A stretch of 64,000 nt of DNA from Comamonadaceae bacterium (GTDB lineage Bacteria > Pseudomonadota > Gammaproteobacteria > Burkholderiales > Burkholderiaceae_C). The stretch's first letter is position 1. The number at the start of each line of letters is the position of its first letter. Under the pieces are notes generated by a model. The model did not search any database. It saw nothing but the letters and a program-made list of their open reading frames with translations, and was not told the origin of the DNA. The stretch is taken from assembly GCA_947443645.1 (NCBI GenBank), contig CANEXF010000009.1, forward strand, positions 1 through 64,000, in the 5' to 3' direction. Below are positions 36,738 to 47,143 of the stretch, one piece after another. The translations under genes and the position numbers were made by a program.

Positions 36738-38648
36738 ATGAAGACAGGCCACCGTCCTGGCTCCATTGATTCGGCCACCGTACTGGCCCTTGTTATTTTT
36801 CTTGCCAGCTTGTTTGTGACCAAGGCAAACGCACAGGTCAGCGCACCGGCAAGCGGTGCGACATCCAGCAGCAGTGAGCAGCCTGAAGCCGCCGCCTTCG
36901 ACATTGAAGTTCGTATGCCGCCGGCGTTTTCTGCCTTGCGCGAGCTGATTGAAAAACACATCGAGCTGCAACGCTACCGCGCGGTGACCGATCTTGACGA
37001 CACCGAGCTGGCGCGCTTGATCGTTCTGGCCGAACGCGACGTGCGCAATCTTGCGGGCACACTGGGCTACTTCAGCCCCGACATCCGCGTCACGCGGAAT
37101 CTGCGGCCCGGGTTGGCAACTGAGGCGGCAGCTCGGGCACGCAGCGTGATCGTGATTACGGTGGAGCCAGGGCAAGCCACACTGATAGGGGCTGTCAGCA
37201 TCAGCTTCACGGGTGATATTGCCGAGTCAGAGGACACGGACGCCCAAACACAGCGCACCGGCATACAGCGCGGCTGGCGTCTGCCAAGCGGTCTGCGCTT
37301 TACACAAAACGCCTGGGATGAAGCCAAGGCACAAGCGCTGAAGGCGCTGGTAATCAGGCGCTATCCGTCGGCCAGACTGGCAGAAAGCCTGGCCGACATT
37401 GATGCGACAAACTACAGCGCGCAGCTCTCGGTCACGCTCGATTCGGGCCCGCTGTACCGGCTGGGCGAGATGCAGGTCAAGGGGATGGAGCGCTACAACC
37501 CGGTGCTGGTGCCGCGTCTGGCCCAACTCAAGGTGGGGGCTATCTACGATCAGCAGCAGCTCACTCAAGCCCAACAGCGGCTCACCTCCAGTGCCTACTT
37601 TGACTCAGCCTACGTTTTCATAGATCCACAAGACGATCCCCTGGCAGCGCCAGTACAGGTTCAGGTGCGGGAAGCGAAGTTGCAAAAAATGGTGTTTGGT
37701 ATCGGCGCCAGCACAGACAGCGGCCCGCGCATCTCGATGGAGCACAGCCATAACCGCGTGCCTGGAAGCGACTGGCGCGCCGTGACCAAGCTGCAGCTCG
37801 AGAAAAAATCACCGTTTGCGCAAACCGAATGGACTTCGCTGCCTGACGAGGCAAACTGGCGCTGGGTCGCGCTGGCCCGAACTGAGCGGGTTGACGACAA
37901 GCTGCTGATGACCAGGGCCGAACGCCTGCGCTTTGGCCGCAGCCAGTCCAGCAACAACCTGGACCGCAACATTTATCTGCAGTACGACAGAGCCCGCGTT
38001 TATGGCGACGGCCTGCGGGGTAACTCCGCAGCCCAAACCGGCGACGGCGCATCACTCAGTGGCAACTACGTCTGGACTGGCCGCTATTTCGACAGCCTTC
38101 CCTTCCCCGGCAAGGGCTATGGGCTGGGCTTTGAGCTCGGTGGCGGCGTGACCTTGCGTACCGATCTCAACGAAAAGCGCGAGCCCTATGCGCGTGCAGT
38201 CGGGCGCTGGCTGGGCATTCACGCGTTGGCGCTGGGCCGGATAGCGATGCGCGCAGAAGCCGGCGCAGTGCTGGCAAGCGACACTGCGCGTGTCCCGGCA
38301 ACCGCGCTGTTTCGCACCGGTGGCGACAGCACGGTGCGCGGCTATGGCTTGCGCGATATCGGCATCAAATTGCCCAGCGGCATCATCGCCCCCGGGCGCT
38401 ATATGTCGGCGGGCAGCGTCGAATGGCAGCGTCCCCTGCTGAGCAACGGTTTGCCCACCGACTGGGAAAGCACCTTGTTCATGGATGCTGGGGCGGTGGC
38501 AGACAAGGCACGGGAGCTGCGGGCGTCTGTTGGTGTCGGAACGGGCGTGCGCTGGAAAAGCCCGATTGGTCCGCTCCAGATTGACCTGGCCTATGGCGTA
38601 CAGGTCAAGCAGTTCAGGCTGCACATGAGCGTGGGCTTTGTTTTCTGA
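36738..38648 (+). CDS. tamA: outer membrane assembly factor TamA (BamA/Omp85 family)
   Basis: POTRA-like region, C-terminal Omp85 barrel (FRTGGDSTVRGYGLRDIG; IGPLQIDLAYGVQ), coupled to tamB by TGATG overlap. Confidence 0.92.
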   Translation: MKTGHRPGSIDSATVLALVIFLASLFVTKANAQVSAPASGATSSSSEQPEAAAFDIEVRMPPAFSALRELIEKHIELQRYRAVTDLDDTELARLIVLAERDVRNLAGTLGYFSPDIRVTRNLRPGLATEAAARARSVIVITVEPGQATLIGAVSISFTGDIAESEDTDAQTQRTGIQRGWRLPSGLRFTQNAWDEAKAQALKALVIRRYPSARLAESLADIDATNYSAQLSVTLDSGPLYRLGEMQVKGMERYNPVLVPRLAQLKVGAIYDQQQLTQAQQRLTSSAYFDSAYVFIDPQDDPLAAPVQVQVREAKLQKMVFGIGASTDSGPRISMEHSHNRVPGSDWRAVTKLQLEKKSPFAQTEWTSLPDEANWRWVALARTERVDDKLLMTRAERLRFGRSQSSNNLDRNIYLQYDRARVYGDGLRGNSAAQTGDGASLSGNYVWTGRYFDSLPFPGKGYGLGFELGGGVTLRTDLNEKREPYARAVGRWLGIHALALGRIAMRAEAGAVLASDTARVPATALFRTGGDSTVRGYGLRDIGIKLPSGIIAPGRYMSAGSVEWQRPLLSNGLPTDWESTLFMDAGAVADKARELRASVGVGTGVRWKSPIGPLQIDLAYGVQVKQFRLHMSVGFVF

Positions 38649-41600
38649 TGGCAGTATCAAAGACAACTGAGCACGCGCAGCGCCCGCCGAAAGAGCCGGC
38701 GGCTGCAAAGCTGGTGCGGCGCAGCTTGCGCTGGCTGGCGCTGGTTTGCATCAGCCTGGCCGCCATGCTCACGGTGGCACTGAGCGCTCTATGGTGGTGG
38801 GCGGGCACGGACGGCTCGCTGGCAAGCTCGATTAGCTGGGCGCAACGCTATGCAAGCGTGCTGTTTGCGCCCCTGAGCGTGAACCATGCGTCAGGCTCGC
38901 TGCGCTCCGGCGGCCATATTGACAACTTGGTCTGGCAGCAGGGTGGCCTGCGCATCGAAGCCCAAGAGATTGATCTGGCATGGCGAGCCTGGTCGCTGCT
39001 GGGCGGCACAGGTGGCACGCTCAAGGTCGAACGTCTTGCTGCGGCGCGCGTGCTGGTCGATGACCAGCGCCCGCCCGACGCCACGGCTGCTGCGCCACCG
39101 GACAAGCTGAAACTGCCGCTGCGCATCGCGCTGGATGCGTTTTCAGTAGCCCAGTTGAACTGGACCGGAAGGGCCGCGTTTTCTGCTTCGGGCATTTCCG
39201 GACGCTATGCGTTCAACGGCCAGGAACATGTGCTCGACCTGGCAGACCTGCAGGTCGCCAGTGGCAGCTACCGCGGACATGCGGTCTTGTCGGCTAGCCA
39301 ACCGCTGATGCTTGATGCCCACCTGTCTGGCGATGTCAGCGCACGCATGCCCAAAAGCGATACACCGCTGGCGCTGGCCTTTGAAGCCACAGCCCGTGGC
39401 CCCCTGCCTGATCTGGCGCTTGAGGCTCAACTACAAACAGCAAGCAAGACTCAAAACCAGCAGGCCGCGCCACAGGCACACCTCACCGCGCGTCTTCTCG
39501 CCTGGGCTGCCCAACCTGTCGCGCAAGCCGATGCAAGGCTGCAGGACATAGACCTTGCGGCGCTCTGGCCCACCGCTCCGCAAACCCGGCTCACGGGCAA
39601 GGCCAGCGTGCAAGCGCAAAAAATGGCCGCGGGCCAGGACAGCCAAAGAAAACAAGCCTGGCTCGTGCAACTGGATATGGCCAATCGATTACCCGGTGCA
39701 TGGGACCAAAACATGCTGCCCATAGCCCGTCTTGAAGCGCTGCTGCAATGGCAAGGCGGCAGCAGCATGCTCAAGTCCTTGAAAGCCAAACTAGGCGGTG
39801 GGGAGTTGCTCGCCAGCGGTGAATGGTCAACACCGCCAGGCGACGCTGCCGCTAGCGCAGCACGACCGTGGAAGTTGCAAGCGAGCTTGCAGAATGTCAA
39901 CCTCGCCGCCCTGGACACGCGCCTAGCGGCCTTGCCGCTGTATGGTCAGGCCAGTGTGCGCGGCCGGGGCGCGACTCTGGAATTTGAAGCCAGCGCGCAG
40001 ACCAAGGGCAGCTCAAGCTTGGCCAAGCCCACTGGCCAGCGGTCTGCCGTCCATCCACTTCACTTGCGTGATGCAAGCGCCGCAGGCAGCTGGAACGCAA
40101 CGCAGGCAGGCGGCACCTTGCTGCTGTCAGCATTGCGGGTGCGCAGCGATGATGCAGAGCTCAGCGGCCAGCTCCAGGCGCAGCCAGCGGCACGCAGCGG
40201 CACAGCCAATCTGCGACTGGCTGCACCCGGACTCAATGCCAGTCTGCAAGGCGAGCTGGCAGAAAAGCACGGCAAGGGCAGTTTGAACACGCGCGTCAGC
40301 GACGCAGCGCAGGCCATGGGCTGGCTGCAAAAGATACCCGGTCTGCGAGGCATCCCGCTCGGGATGGCCAGCGGTCGCGCTGACTTCGCTGTCAACTGGC
40401 AAGGGGGCTGGCTGGACCCGGCGCTGCAGGCGCAACTGGACATTCCCCTGCTGGATTGGAGTCCAAGCCCGGGACCAGTCGATGCAGCCAGGCCTGGTGT
40501 ACTGAAATTCCGCGCCGTTCAGGCAAGCCTCGCCGGTCGCCTGAAGCAGGCGACATTCAGCACCCAGGGCAGCCTTGAAGCTGGCGAGCGGCGCTACACC
40601 CTGCAACTCGGCGCCGACGCGGGCCTTGTTGCCGGCATATGGCAAGGCCTTCTCAAGCAGTTCAGCGTGAACATGCAAGACCCGGCCTTGGGCCCTGGAA
40701 ACTGGCGACTGACAACGCGCGCTCCAATGGCGCTCAAGTGGACGCCTGCCGGCGCCAGCAAGCGCAATTCCAGCGCAGGCGGCCAGTTTGAGAGCGCAGC
40801 CGGTCAGGCCTGGCTCACCGCTCCCACAAGCGACTCGACCGCCACCATCAGTTTGCAAGCGCTGCGCTGGCGCGGCGGCGAACTCACGAGTGCCGGAAAT
40901 ATCACCGGCCTGCCCATGGCCTGGCTGGAACTGCTGGCTGGTCCGCAATTCGCAGCGCTGGGCGTCTCGGGCAACCTGCTGTTTGACGGGGCTTGGGATG
41001 CCAGACTGGCTGACAGCCTGTCCCTCAAGGCCAGCCTGACGCGCAGCAGCGGCGACATCATGGTGCAACCTGAAAGCGGCAGCTCGACACGCGTTGCAGC
41101 GGGCGTGCGACAGGCAAGCGTGGCGCTGTCCGCCACGGGCGAAGCCGTGACGCTGGCGCTGCTGTGGGACAGCGAGCGTGCAGGCCATGTCGAAGGACAA
41201 CTCAAGACCCGGCTGTCGCGCATGGCCGGCGAGACCGGTTCAGGCGGCTGGCAATGGGCGGCACAGGCACCGCTGAGCGGCCAATTGCATGCCCAACTGC
41301 CGCGCCTTGGCGTCTGGTTCGCGCTGGCGCCGCCAGGCTGGCGTCTGCGTGGCTCGCTGGCTGCCGATCTGGCCATCAGCGGCACACGCTCGACGCCCCA
41401 GGTGACTGGAGAGCTGCAGGCCAATGACCTGGCGCTGCGCTCGGTGGTCGACGGCATCGAGCTGGGTCAAGGTCGCTTGCGCGCCAGTCTGGACGGCACG
41501 CGCATGCTGATCAAGGAATTCAGCTTGCATGGCGCTGACGGCACCATCACCGCATCCGGCGAGGCCGCCTGGCAAAACGGTAGGGCGCGGGTCGCGCTCA

Positions 41601-42565
41601 ACGCCAAACTGGACCATCTGCGGGCCAGCGTGCGCAGCGACCGGCAGATCACCTTGTCGGGTGAGCTGCAGGCGCGGCTCGAGGGGAAAACCACCCAGTT
41701 CAGCGGCGCCCTGAGCGTTGATAGCGCCCGTATTGTGCTGCCCGAAGCGGATGCGCCGCAGCTGGGCAGTGACGTATTGCTGCGCCAGGCTGGCAGTGCA
41801 GCCATGGGAAAACAGGCCCCGGCACTAACCAGCACGCAGCGAAATACACCGAGCGTCAAGCTAGGCGTGCAGCTTGACCTCGGTCAGGATTTCCGGATTC
41901 AGGGCAAAGGCCTGAACACGCTGGTGCGCGGCACCTTGTCGCTCAGCGGTGACGCGCTCACCGAGCCACGCCTGCTGGGGACTGTCACCACCTTTGGTGG
42001 TCAATACCGTGCCTATGGCCAGCGGCTGGACGTGGAGCAAGGCGTTCTGCGCTTTACGGGTGCCATCGACAACCCGGCACTGGACATTCTGGCGATTCGA
42101 CCCAACCTCACCCAGCGTGTTGGCGTGCAGATCACAGGCACCGCGCAGCTGCCCACCGTCAGGCTGTATGCGATGCCTGATTTGCCGGATGCGGAAAAGC
42201 TGTCCTGGCTGGTGCTGGGTCGATCTTCGGCCAGCGGCGGCGCAGAAGCCGCCCTGCTGCAACAGGCCGCGATCGCGCTGCTTGGCAGCCAACGCGGCTT
42301 TTCGGGCGGACTGGCCACATCGCTAGGGCTTGATGAGCTGTCGTTTCGCAGCGCATCGAGCAAAGCCGACGGAACCACCACCGAAGGCGCTGTCACGCTG
42401 GGCAAGCGCTTTTCCCGTAATTTTTATGCAGCCTACGAGCGCAGCATCTCGGGCGCATTGGGCACGCTTTATGTGTTCTACGACTTGTCTCAACGCTTCA
42501 CGGTGCGTGCACAGGCAGGCCAGCAAAGCGCCGTGGATCTGATCTTCACCTTGCCCTACGACTGA
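38648..42565 (+). CDS. tamB: translocation and assembly module protein TamB
   Basis: N-terminal membrane anchor; C-terminal DUF490/TamB domain (LSWLVLGRSS; YVFYDLSQRFTVRAQAGQQSAVDLIFTLPYD). Confidence 0.93.
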   Translation: MAVSKTTEHAQRPPKEPAAAKLVRRSLRWLALVCISLAAMLTVALSALWWWAGTDGSLASSISWAQRYASVLFAPLSVNHASGSLRSGGHIDNLVWQQGGLRIEAQEIDLAWRAWSLLGGTGGTLKVERLAAARVLVDDQRPPDATAAAPPDKLKLPLRIALDAFSVAQLNWTGRAAFSASGISGRYAFNGQEHVLDLADLQVASGSYRGHAVLSASQPLMLDAHLSGDVSARMPKSDTPLALAFEATARGPLPDLALEAQLQTASKTQNQQAAPQAHLTARLLAWAAQPVAQADARLQDIDLAALWPTAPQTRLTGKASVQAQKMAAGQDSQRKQAWLVQLDMANRLPGAWDQNMLPIARLEALLQWQGGSSMLKSLKAKLGGGELLASGEWSTPPGDAAASAARPWKLQASLQNVNLAALDTRLAALPLYGQASVRGRGATLEFEASAQTKGSSSLAKPTGQRSAVHPLHLRDASAAGSWNATQAGGTLLLSALRVRSDDAELSGQLQAQPAARSGTANLRLAAPGLNASLQGELAEKHGKGSLNTRVSDAAQAMGWLQKIPGLRGIPLGMASGRADFAVNWQGGWLDPALQAQLDIPLLDWSPSPGPVDAARPGVLKFRAVQASLAGRLKQATFSTQGSLEAGERRYTLQLGADAGLVAGIWQGLLKQFSVNMQDPALGPGNWRLTTRAPMALKWTPAGASKRNSSAGGQFESAAGQAWLTAPTSDSTATISLQALRWRGGELTSAGNITGLPMAWLELLAGPQFAALGVSGNLLFDGAWDARLADSLSLKASLTRSSGDIMVQPESGSSTRVAAGVRQASVALSATGEAVTLALLWDSERAGHVEGQLKTRLSRMAGETGSGGWQWAAQAPLSGQLHAQLPRLGVWFALAPPGWRLRGSLAADLAISGTRSTPQVTGELQANDLALRSVVDGIELGQGRLRASLDGTRMLIKEFSLHGADGTITASGEAAWQNGRARVALNAKLDHLRASVRSDRQITLSGELQARLEGKTTQFSGALSVDSARIVLPEADAPQLGSDVLLRQAGSAAMGKQAPALTSTQRNTPSVKLGVQLDLGQDFRIQGKGLNTLVRGTLSLSGDALTEPRLLGTVTTFGGQYRAYGQRLDVEQGVLRFTGAIDNPALDILAIRPNLTQRVGVQITGTAQLPTVRLYAMPDLPDAEKLSWLVLGRSSASGGAEAALLQQAAIALLGSQRGFSGGLATSLGLDELSFRSASSKADGTTTEGAVTLGKRFSRNFYAAYERSISGALGTLYVFYDLSQRFTVRAQAGQQSAVDLIFTLPYD

Positions 42566-42650
42566 GCGGGCAGCGGGCTGGCTTTCAGCAACAGCGCATA
42601 CAATCGCCCATCCCTCATGCTTGAGCGCGAATGCATGAAATTCAGGATAT

Positions 42651-42725
42651 GCCGCCATAGTTCAATGGATAGAACGAGTGCCTCCTAAGCGCTAGATACA
42701 GGTTCGATTCCTGTTGGTGGTACCA
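42651..42725 (+). tRNA. tRNA-Arg (anticodon CCT), CCA encoded
   Basis: Cloverleaf: GCCGCCA/TGGTGGT acceptor, GTTC/GAAC D-stem, AGTGC-CTCCTAA-GCGCT anticodon arm, ACAGG-TTCGATT-CCTGT T arm. Confidence 0.96.
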
Positions 42726-42762
42726 ATTGATCAGCTCTGGTCAGTTCGCGTCAGAAACCCTC

Positions 42763-42780
42763 AAAGCCGGCTTGGCTTTT
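42763..42780 (+). terminator. candidate terminator after tRNA-Arg
   Basis: AAAGCC-GGCTT-GGCTTTT hairpin with short T run. Confidence 0.55.
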
Positions 42781-43130
42781 GGCTCCGGTGAGCTTTTTAA
42801 TACTGAAGCATTGAATTCGCCTGCGCAGCCGAACTTTTTCCTCAGTTGCGCTCCTTTTCGGTTTCGCCCTCATCAGGTTCCCGTGAACCGGATGAAGTCC
42901 AAAACGAGAATTTTCTCTTCACAAAATGCAGTCGCTAAAGCACCTACCGATGCAACTGTAGGCATTTGAAGTGAAGCAGTGGCGCTATTGCGGCGCGTCA
43001 GAAATTTTCCAATCTAAACGAGCGGCACATGCACAGCGAGCACTATGCACAGTGATTGCGACATCGCGCCAAATCCAATGATGGCAATTTTCAAGTCGTA
43101 ACATTCATAACTTCTTACTCGAGCGGCTTA

Positions 43131-44114
43131 TCAACGGCAAAGGGGATGAAACAACTCACTCACCTCGTACTGCCGCGGTATCAGGCCTTGCTGATACGAC
43201 CATCGAATTTGTGTCTTGAGAATCTCCCTATTTTCATCAAAACCGTAAGGCCAGAAATCAGTACCCATCAACGCCTGGGTTTCTTCGTGTTCTGCAGTAA
43301 GCCAAGGCAACATCACAGGATGCGCTTGATGCGTTGACAAGCGCGACTGAGCAATATCCTTCGCTTTTTTGAATCCGTCCATGAGCGATGCAACCACGCC
43401 CTGATGGCTTGCAAGCACGTCCTTTCGGACAGCCATCAGGTGCATGATTGGAAACCGTTTAGTCCGCTGGAAGTAATCTTTTTCAGCCACACGCCAGTCC
43501 GGGAAAAGACGCGCAATTTTTTTATCTTGAATAAATTCGATAGGCGGCTTGTAGGCTATGAGTGCATCAATCTCGCCGTCCAACAGCAAGGACGTCAATG
43601 TTCGCCCGACCACACCCTTGATCTTCACGCGGTCTTTAGGCCAGTTTCGGTCATCAATGGATTCCCGTTCAACATGATCAACATCGCCGACCACCCATTC
43701 GCTCGCTTCTGGCTCAAGCCCGTACTCGTCAAGCAAGAACCCTCGCACAACCAGAGACGCAGTGTTTGAGTATTCTCGACATCCGATTCGTTTCCGGCGA
43801 AGGTCCCCAGGGCATTGAATGCTGCGATCCGATCGAACATAAATAGCCGAGTGACGAAAGGATCTGGAGGGGAATATGGGCAATGCCACGTAAGGACATT
43901 CGTCGCGGGACGTCGCTATCAAATAGTTGCTAAATGAGAGCTCCGTCACATCGAATGTTGCTTCGTGAAAAGCTCGGGCGAAGATTTCTTCCAAATCGCC
44001 GGTGATTACATTGGCATCAAATCCGGGAAAAACAACGGAGCCATCAATGAGCGGGCGGGTTCTGTCATAGTCACCGACGGCAACTTGCAAACTAGGATTA
44101 TTCAATTTTGGCAC
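43131..44114 (-). CDS. 4,5-dihydroxyphthalate decarboxylase-like SBP-fold protein, no signal peptide
   Basis: LQVAVGDYDRTRPLIDGSV; DVTELSFSNYLIATSR; YPWL-like VMLPWLTAEHEETQALMGTDFWPYG. Confidence 0.83.
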   Translation of the reverse strand: MPKLNNPSLQVAVGDYDRTRPLIDGSVVFPGFDANVITGDLEEIFARAFHEATFDVTELSFSNYLIATSRDECPYVALPIFPSRSFRHSAIYVRSDRSIQCPGDLRRKRIGCREYSNTASLVVRGFLLDEYGLEPEASEWVVGDVDHVERESIDDRNWPKDRVKIKGVVGRTLTSLLLDGEIDALIAYKPPIEFIQDKKIARLFPDWRVAEKDYFQRTKRFPIMHLMAVRKDVLASHQGVVASLMDGFKKAKDIAQSRLSTHQAHPVMLPWLTAEHEETQALMGTDFWPYGFDENREILKTQIRWSYQQGLIPRQYEVSELFHPLCR

Positions 44115-45063
44115 CGGAAACTTTAATTATCTTTGCCCATTTAGCAATTTCAGTACGCGTAAAACGTCCGAATTCTTCAGGGGTATCTCCAACGGGCTCA
44201 GCGCCCTGACCGGCCAACTGTTCGCGTACGCTAGGCATTTTGAGTATTTTGACAACCTCAGCATACAGCCGCTCAATGACTTCGGGCGAAGTCCCAGTTG
44301 GTGCATAAAGTCCTGACCAGGCGCTGGTTTCGTAGCCCTTCAATCCGGCTTGATCAACAGTAGGAACATCCGGTAGTTGAGGCACACGACGAATGCTGCT
44401 GACTGCAAGAATTCGAGCCTTACCACTCTTCACATGTGCAAGACCTGTAGGCATATTGATGAACATCATGTCGACTTGTCCCCCTATCAGATCAGCAACC
44501 GCAGGTGGACCGCCCTTGTAAGGGACATGCAGGAGATCCACATTCGCCATCAGCTTGAAAAGTTCAGAAGAAAGATGGCTTGAGGTGCCCTGCCCCGTGG
44601 ACGCAAAAGATAGTTTCCCCGGTGTTTTACCCGCCAGAGCAATTAACTCCTTGACAGAGTTGGCCTGTATCGACGGATTGACGATCAAGATGTTTGGAAC
44701 AGTCCCAACCAAAGTGATGGGGGCCAAGTCTTTGATCGGGTCGTAGCCGAGCTTGCTGTAAAGCGAAGTGTTGATGGCGATAATTTCTGAACCCATCAAA
44801 AGGGTGTACCCATCAGGCGCTGCCTTCGCAACAACTTCTGCTGCGATGTTCCCACCGGCTCCTGCACGGTTTTCAACCAGCACGGGTTGCCCCATGGATT
44901 CTGCTAATTTGGAGCTGAGCACTCTTGCAAAAAAATCAACAGTTCCCCCTGCTGGAAACGGCACGATTATCTTGATTGGTTTAGAAGGATACGACTGTGC
45001 GCTCGCGGCTAAGGAGACAGACAAGAGCAAAAGCCCGAATGCCTGGCGACTAAAAATATTCAT
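44098..45063 (-). CDS. Bug/TTT-family periplasmic receptor
   Basis: Signal peptide; YPSKPIKIIVPFPAGGTVDFFARVL; LVENRAGAGGNIAAEVVAKAAPDGYT; overlaps downstream gene by 17 nt. Confidence 0.93.
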   Translation of the reverse strand: MNIFSRQAFGLLLLSVSLAASAQSYPSKPIKIIVPFPAGGTVDFFARVLSSKLAESMGQPVLVENRAGAGGNIAAEVVAKAAPDGYTLLMGSEIIAINTSLYSKLGYDPIKDLAPITLVGTVPNILIVNPSIQANSVKELIALAGKTPGKLSFASTGQGTSSHLSSELFKLMANVDLLHVPYKGGPPAVADLIGGQVDMMFINMPTGLAHVKSGKARILAVSSIRRVPQLPDVPTVDQAGLKGYETSAWSGLYAPTGTSPEVIERLYAEVVKILKMPSVREQLAGQGAEPVGDTPEEFGRFTRTEIAKWAKIIKVSGAKIE

Positions 45064-45469
45064 TTATTTCTTTCTTGGTCAACTAAGACAAGTTGCAAAC
45101 ATGAATTGATGAAAGCAATAACTAAGCCAAGAGGTTCGTGCTGCGCTTGATTTCGAAGAAAGATCTCGCAAAACTAGACACAGAATTGAAAAAACGAGTG
45201 TCTGAGCTTGCCATCTTGGAACGCATCTCTCGACCGGTTCGACGTAGTTGATCAAGAAGGGGCCGCTTGTGGTTTGGAACCCTTAGCTAATCAGTTGCAG
45301 CATCAAAACTGCAACGATGCAGAGAAATTTATTTTTCTCAGCATTGTTTGATGCTGGCGCTTCTTTGATGGAAGTCAGATCAATCAATAGTCCACAAGGT
45401 TTAATAGGAACAATTTCATCCCTGTTGGTCAAGCAGTTAAGCCAAAAAACCGTCTACTGGCAGGGTGCC

Positions 45470-46480
45470 TCACTCCATTTCAATACGCCTGTCGCTGACC
45501 ACTTTGCGCAGATTACTGATGTCTCGCTCGACACGGGCACGGAACTCACCAGGTGAAGACGCGGCGGGGCTGCCGCCAAAGTCAATGAGTTTCTGGCGCA
45601 CCTCAGGCTGCTCCAGCACTGCCCTCAACTCCCTGTTCAGACGCTCAACAATCACTGCCGGCGTTCCTACAGGTGCGGCGATTCCAAGCCAGGACTCGAA
45701 CACCACCGATGGGAAAAAGTCCGCCACAGCGGGCACCCCGGGCAAAGTACTTGCGCCGCGCGGTGAGGTCACGGCGATTGCACGCACGCGCTGGTCCTTC
45801 AGCAAGGACGCTGTGAGGGTCATGGTGTCCACCATGACATCCACGCGGCCAGCCAGCAACTCCGTCAATGGGCCAGTGCCGCCCTTGAACGGTACATGGA
45901 TAACATCTATGCCGGCCTCGGAAACAATCCATTCCGCCACCAGGTGCATGGCCGTGCCAACACCCACAGACGAATAACTGTACTTTCCAGGCTCGGACTT
46001 GGCGCGCTGCAGAAAATCGGGAAACGATTTGATGGGCGAGCCCGGTGCAACCGTCAGCGCCAGTGGGTAAGTGGTGATGGTGCTCACCCAGAGAAAATCA
46101 TTGACGGGATGAAACGGCAACTTCTTTTTGATGGCTGCGCTGCTGGCGTGACCACTAGGCAGCAAGATCAGGGTGTAGCCATCTGGGGCAGAACGGGTCA
46201 GCATTTCTGCGGCGATATTGCCACCCGCACCAGCCTTGTTGTCGACCACCACGCTTTGTCCCAGTCTATCTCCCAGGGACTTCGCGATAAGCCTGGCCAC
46301 CAGATCGGAGCCGCCGCCAGCGGGAAAGCCCAGCAGCAATCGAACCGGCTTGTTGGGCCACACGTCATCGCCAGACGCGGCGATTGCAGAAACGCTCAGG
46401 CCGGCTAGCCCCAGGGCCAAGAACATGCGTAAAAAGCTCAGTCGCAGGCGTGAAGAGTTGAGGGTTGGCAAAGCGGGCAT
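45470..46480 (-). CDS. Bug/TTT-family periplasmic receptor
   Basis: Signal peptide; WPNKPVRLLLGFPAGGGSDLVARLI; VVDNKAGAGGNIAAEMLTRSAPDGYT; start placed at ATG 46480. Confidence 0.92.
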   Translation of the reverse strand: MPALPTLNSSRLRLSFLRMFLALGLAGLSVSAIAASGDDVWPNKPVRLLLGFPAGGGSDLVARLIAKSLGDRLGQSVVVDNKAGAGGNIAAEMLTRSAPDGYTLILLPSGHASSAAIKKKLPFHPVNDFLWVSTITTYPLALTVAPGSPIKSFPDFLQRAKSEPGKYSYSSVGVGTAMHLVAEWIVSEAGIDVIHVPFKGGTGPLTELLAGRVDVMVDTMTLTASLLKDQRVRAIAVTSPRGASTLPGVPAVADFFPSVVFESWLGIAAPVGTPAVIVERLNRELRAVLEQPEVRQKLIDFGGSPAASSPGEFRARVERDISNLRKVVSDRRIEME

Positions 46481-46526
46481 GGATTCACTCCAAAAAGAAA
46501 ATTGAGCAACTAGGAAATGAGGGCCG

Positions 46527-47102
46527 TCAGGGCGGGCTGGCATAAGCCATGCGAACGGCCATTTGAGCGCGCCATTGTTCACGGCTCTGAAAGTTTGGCC
46601 TGCTGCGCGCGATTGCTTCAGCACGCGCCATGACAGTGCTGTCTGGCTGGTCAAGGTCAATTGACTCGCGCAAAGGCTGCTCGCAATACCACGGGGTGTC
46701 CATGAAGACCTCGATGCGGTTGCCCTCGGGGTCCCGAAAATAAATGGATACGGCGTTGCCGTGGGTCGCACACAGCAACTCGGACACATCGGGTTCTGCT
46801 GCAACCTTGTCTCGCATGGCGCGCAAGCTTGCAAGATCAGGCACACGAAAGGATATCTGGTTGATCACGCTAAAGCTCAGGTCTGCGGGCCTGCCGCTGG
46901 CCAGCACCACCTGATGATGTTCTGTCGGGTCACGGCTTAGAAAAACCAGTTGTACCGCACCCAGGTCACCTCTGTCGGTTTCGGTAAAGCACATCACCTC
47001 GGTATAAAAACGCGCCATACGCTCCAGGTCACAAACGTAAAAGCCCATGTGGCTGAACACCAAAGACGTTTGTTGATTGAGTAACTGAGACGCTTGGGTC
47101 AT
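46527..47102 (-). CDS. short VOC-family protein, close paralog of 24937-25533
   Basis: SHMGFYVCDLERMARFYTEVMCFTETDRGDLGAVQLVFLSRDPTEHHQVVLASGRP nearly identical to paralog. Confidence 0.92.
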   Translation of the reverse strand: MTQASQLLNQQTSLVFSHMGFYVCDLERMARFYTEVMCFTETDRGDLGAVQLVFLSRDPTEHHQVVLASGRPADLSFSVINQISFRVPDLASLRAMRDKVAAEPDVSELLCATHGNAVSIYFRDPEGNRIEVFMDTPWYCEQPLRESIDLDQPDSTVMARAEAIARSRPNFQSREQWRAQMAVRMAYASPP

Positions 47103-47143
47103 GACAGATGGTCGCTTGTTTCAATCTGGCTATTGTTACGCGT

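Noticed and set aside
40127-41200. 357-aa minus strand ORF opposite tamB
   Set aside because: Antisense shadow ORF within a confidently called gene.
42727-42969. 80-aa ORF after the tRNA
   Set aside because: Starts at the tRNA end and contains the probable tRNA terminator; no family resemblance.
45317-45556. 79-aa ORF between two Bug receptor genes
   Set aside because: No recognisable motif and overlaps the 3' end of the downstream receptor gene.
46481-46846. In-frame 5' extension of the Bug receptor ORF at 45470
   Set aside because: The extension overlaps the VOC gene in another frame; a signal peptide starts at the ATG at 46480.
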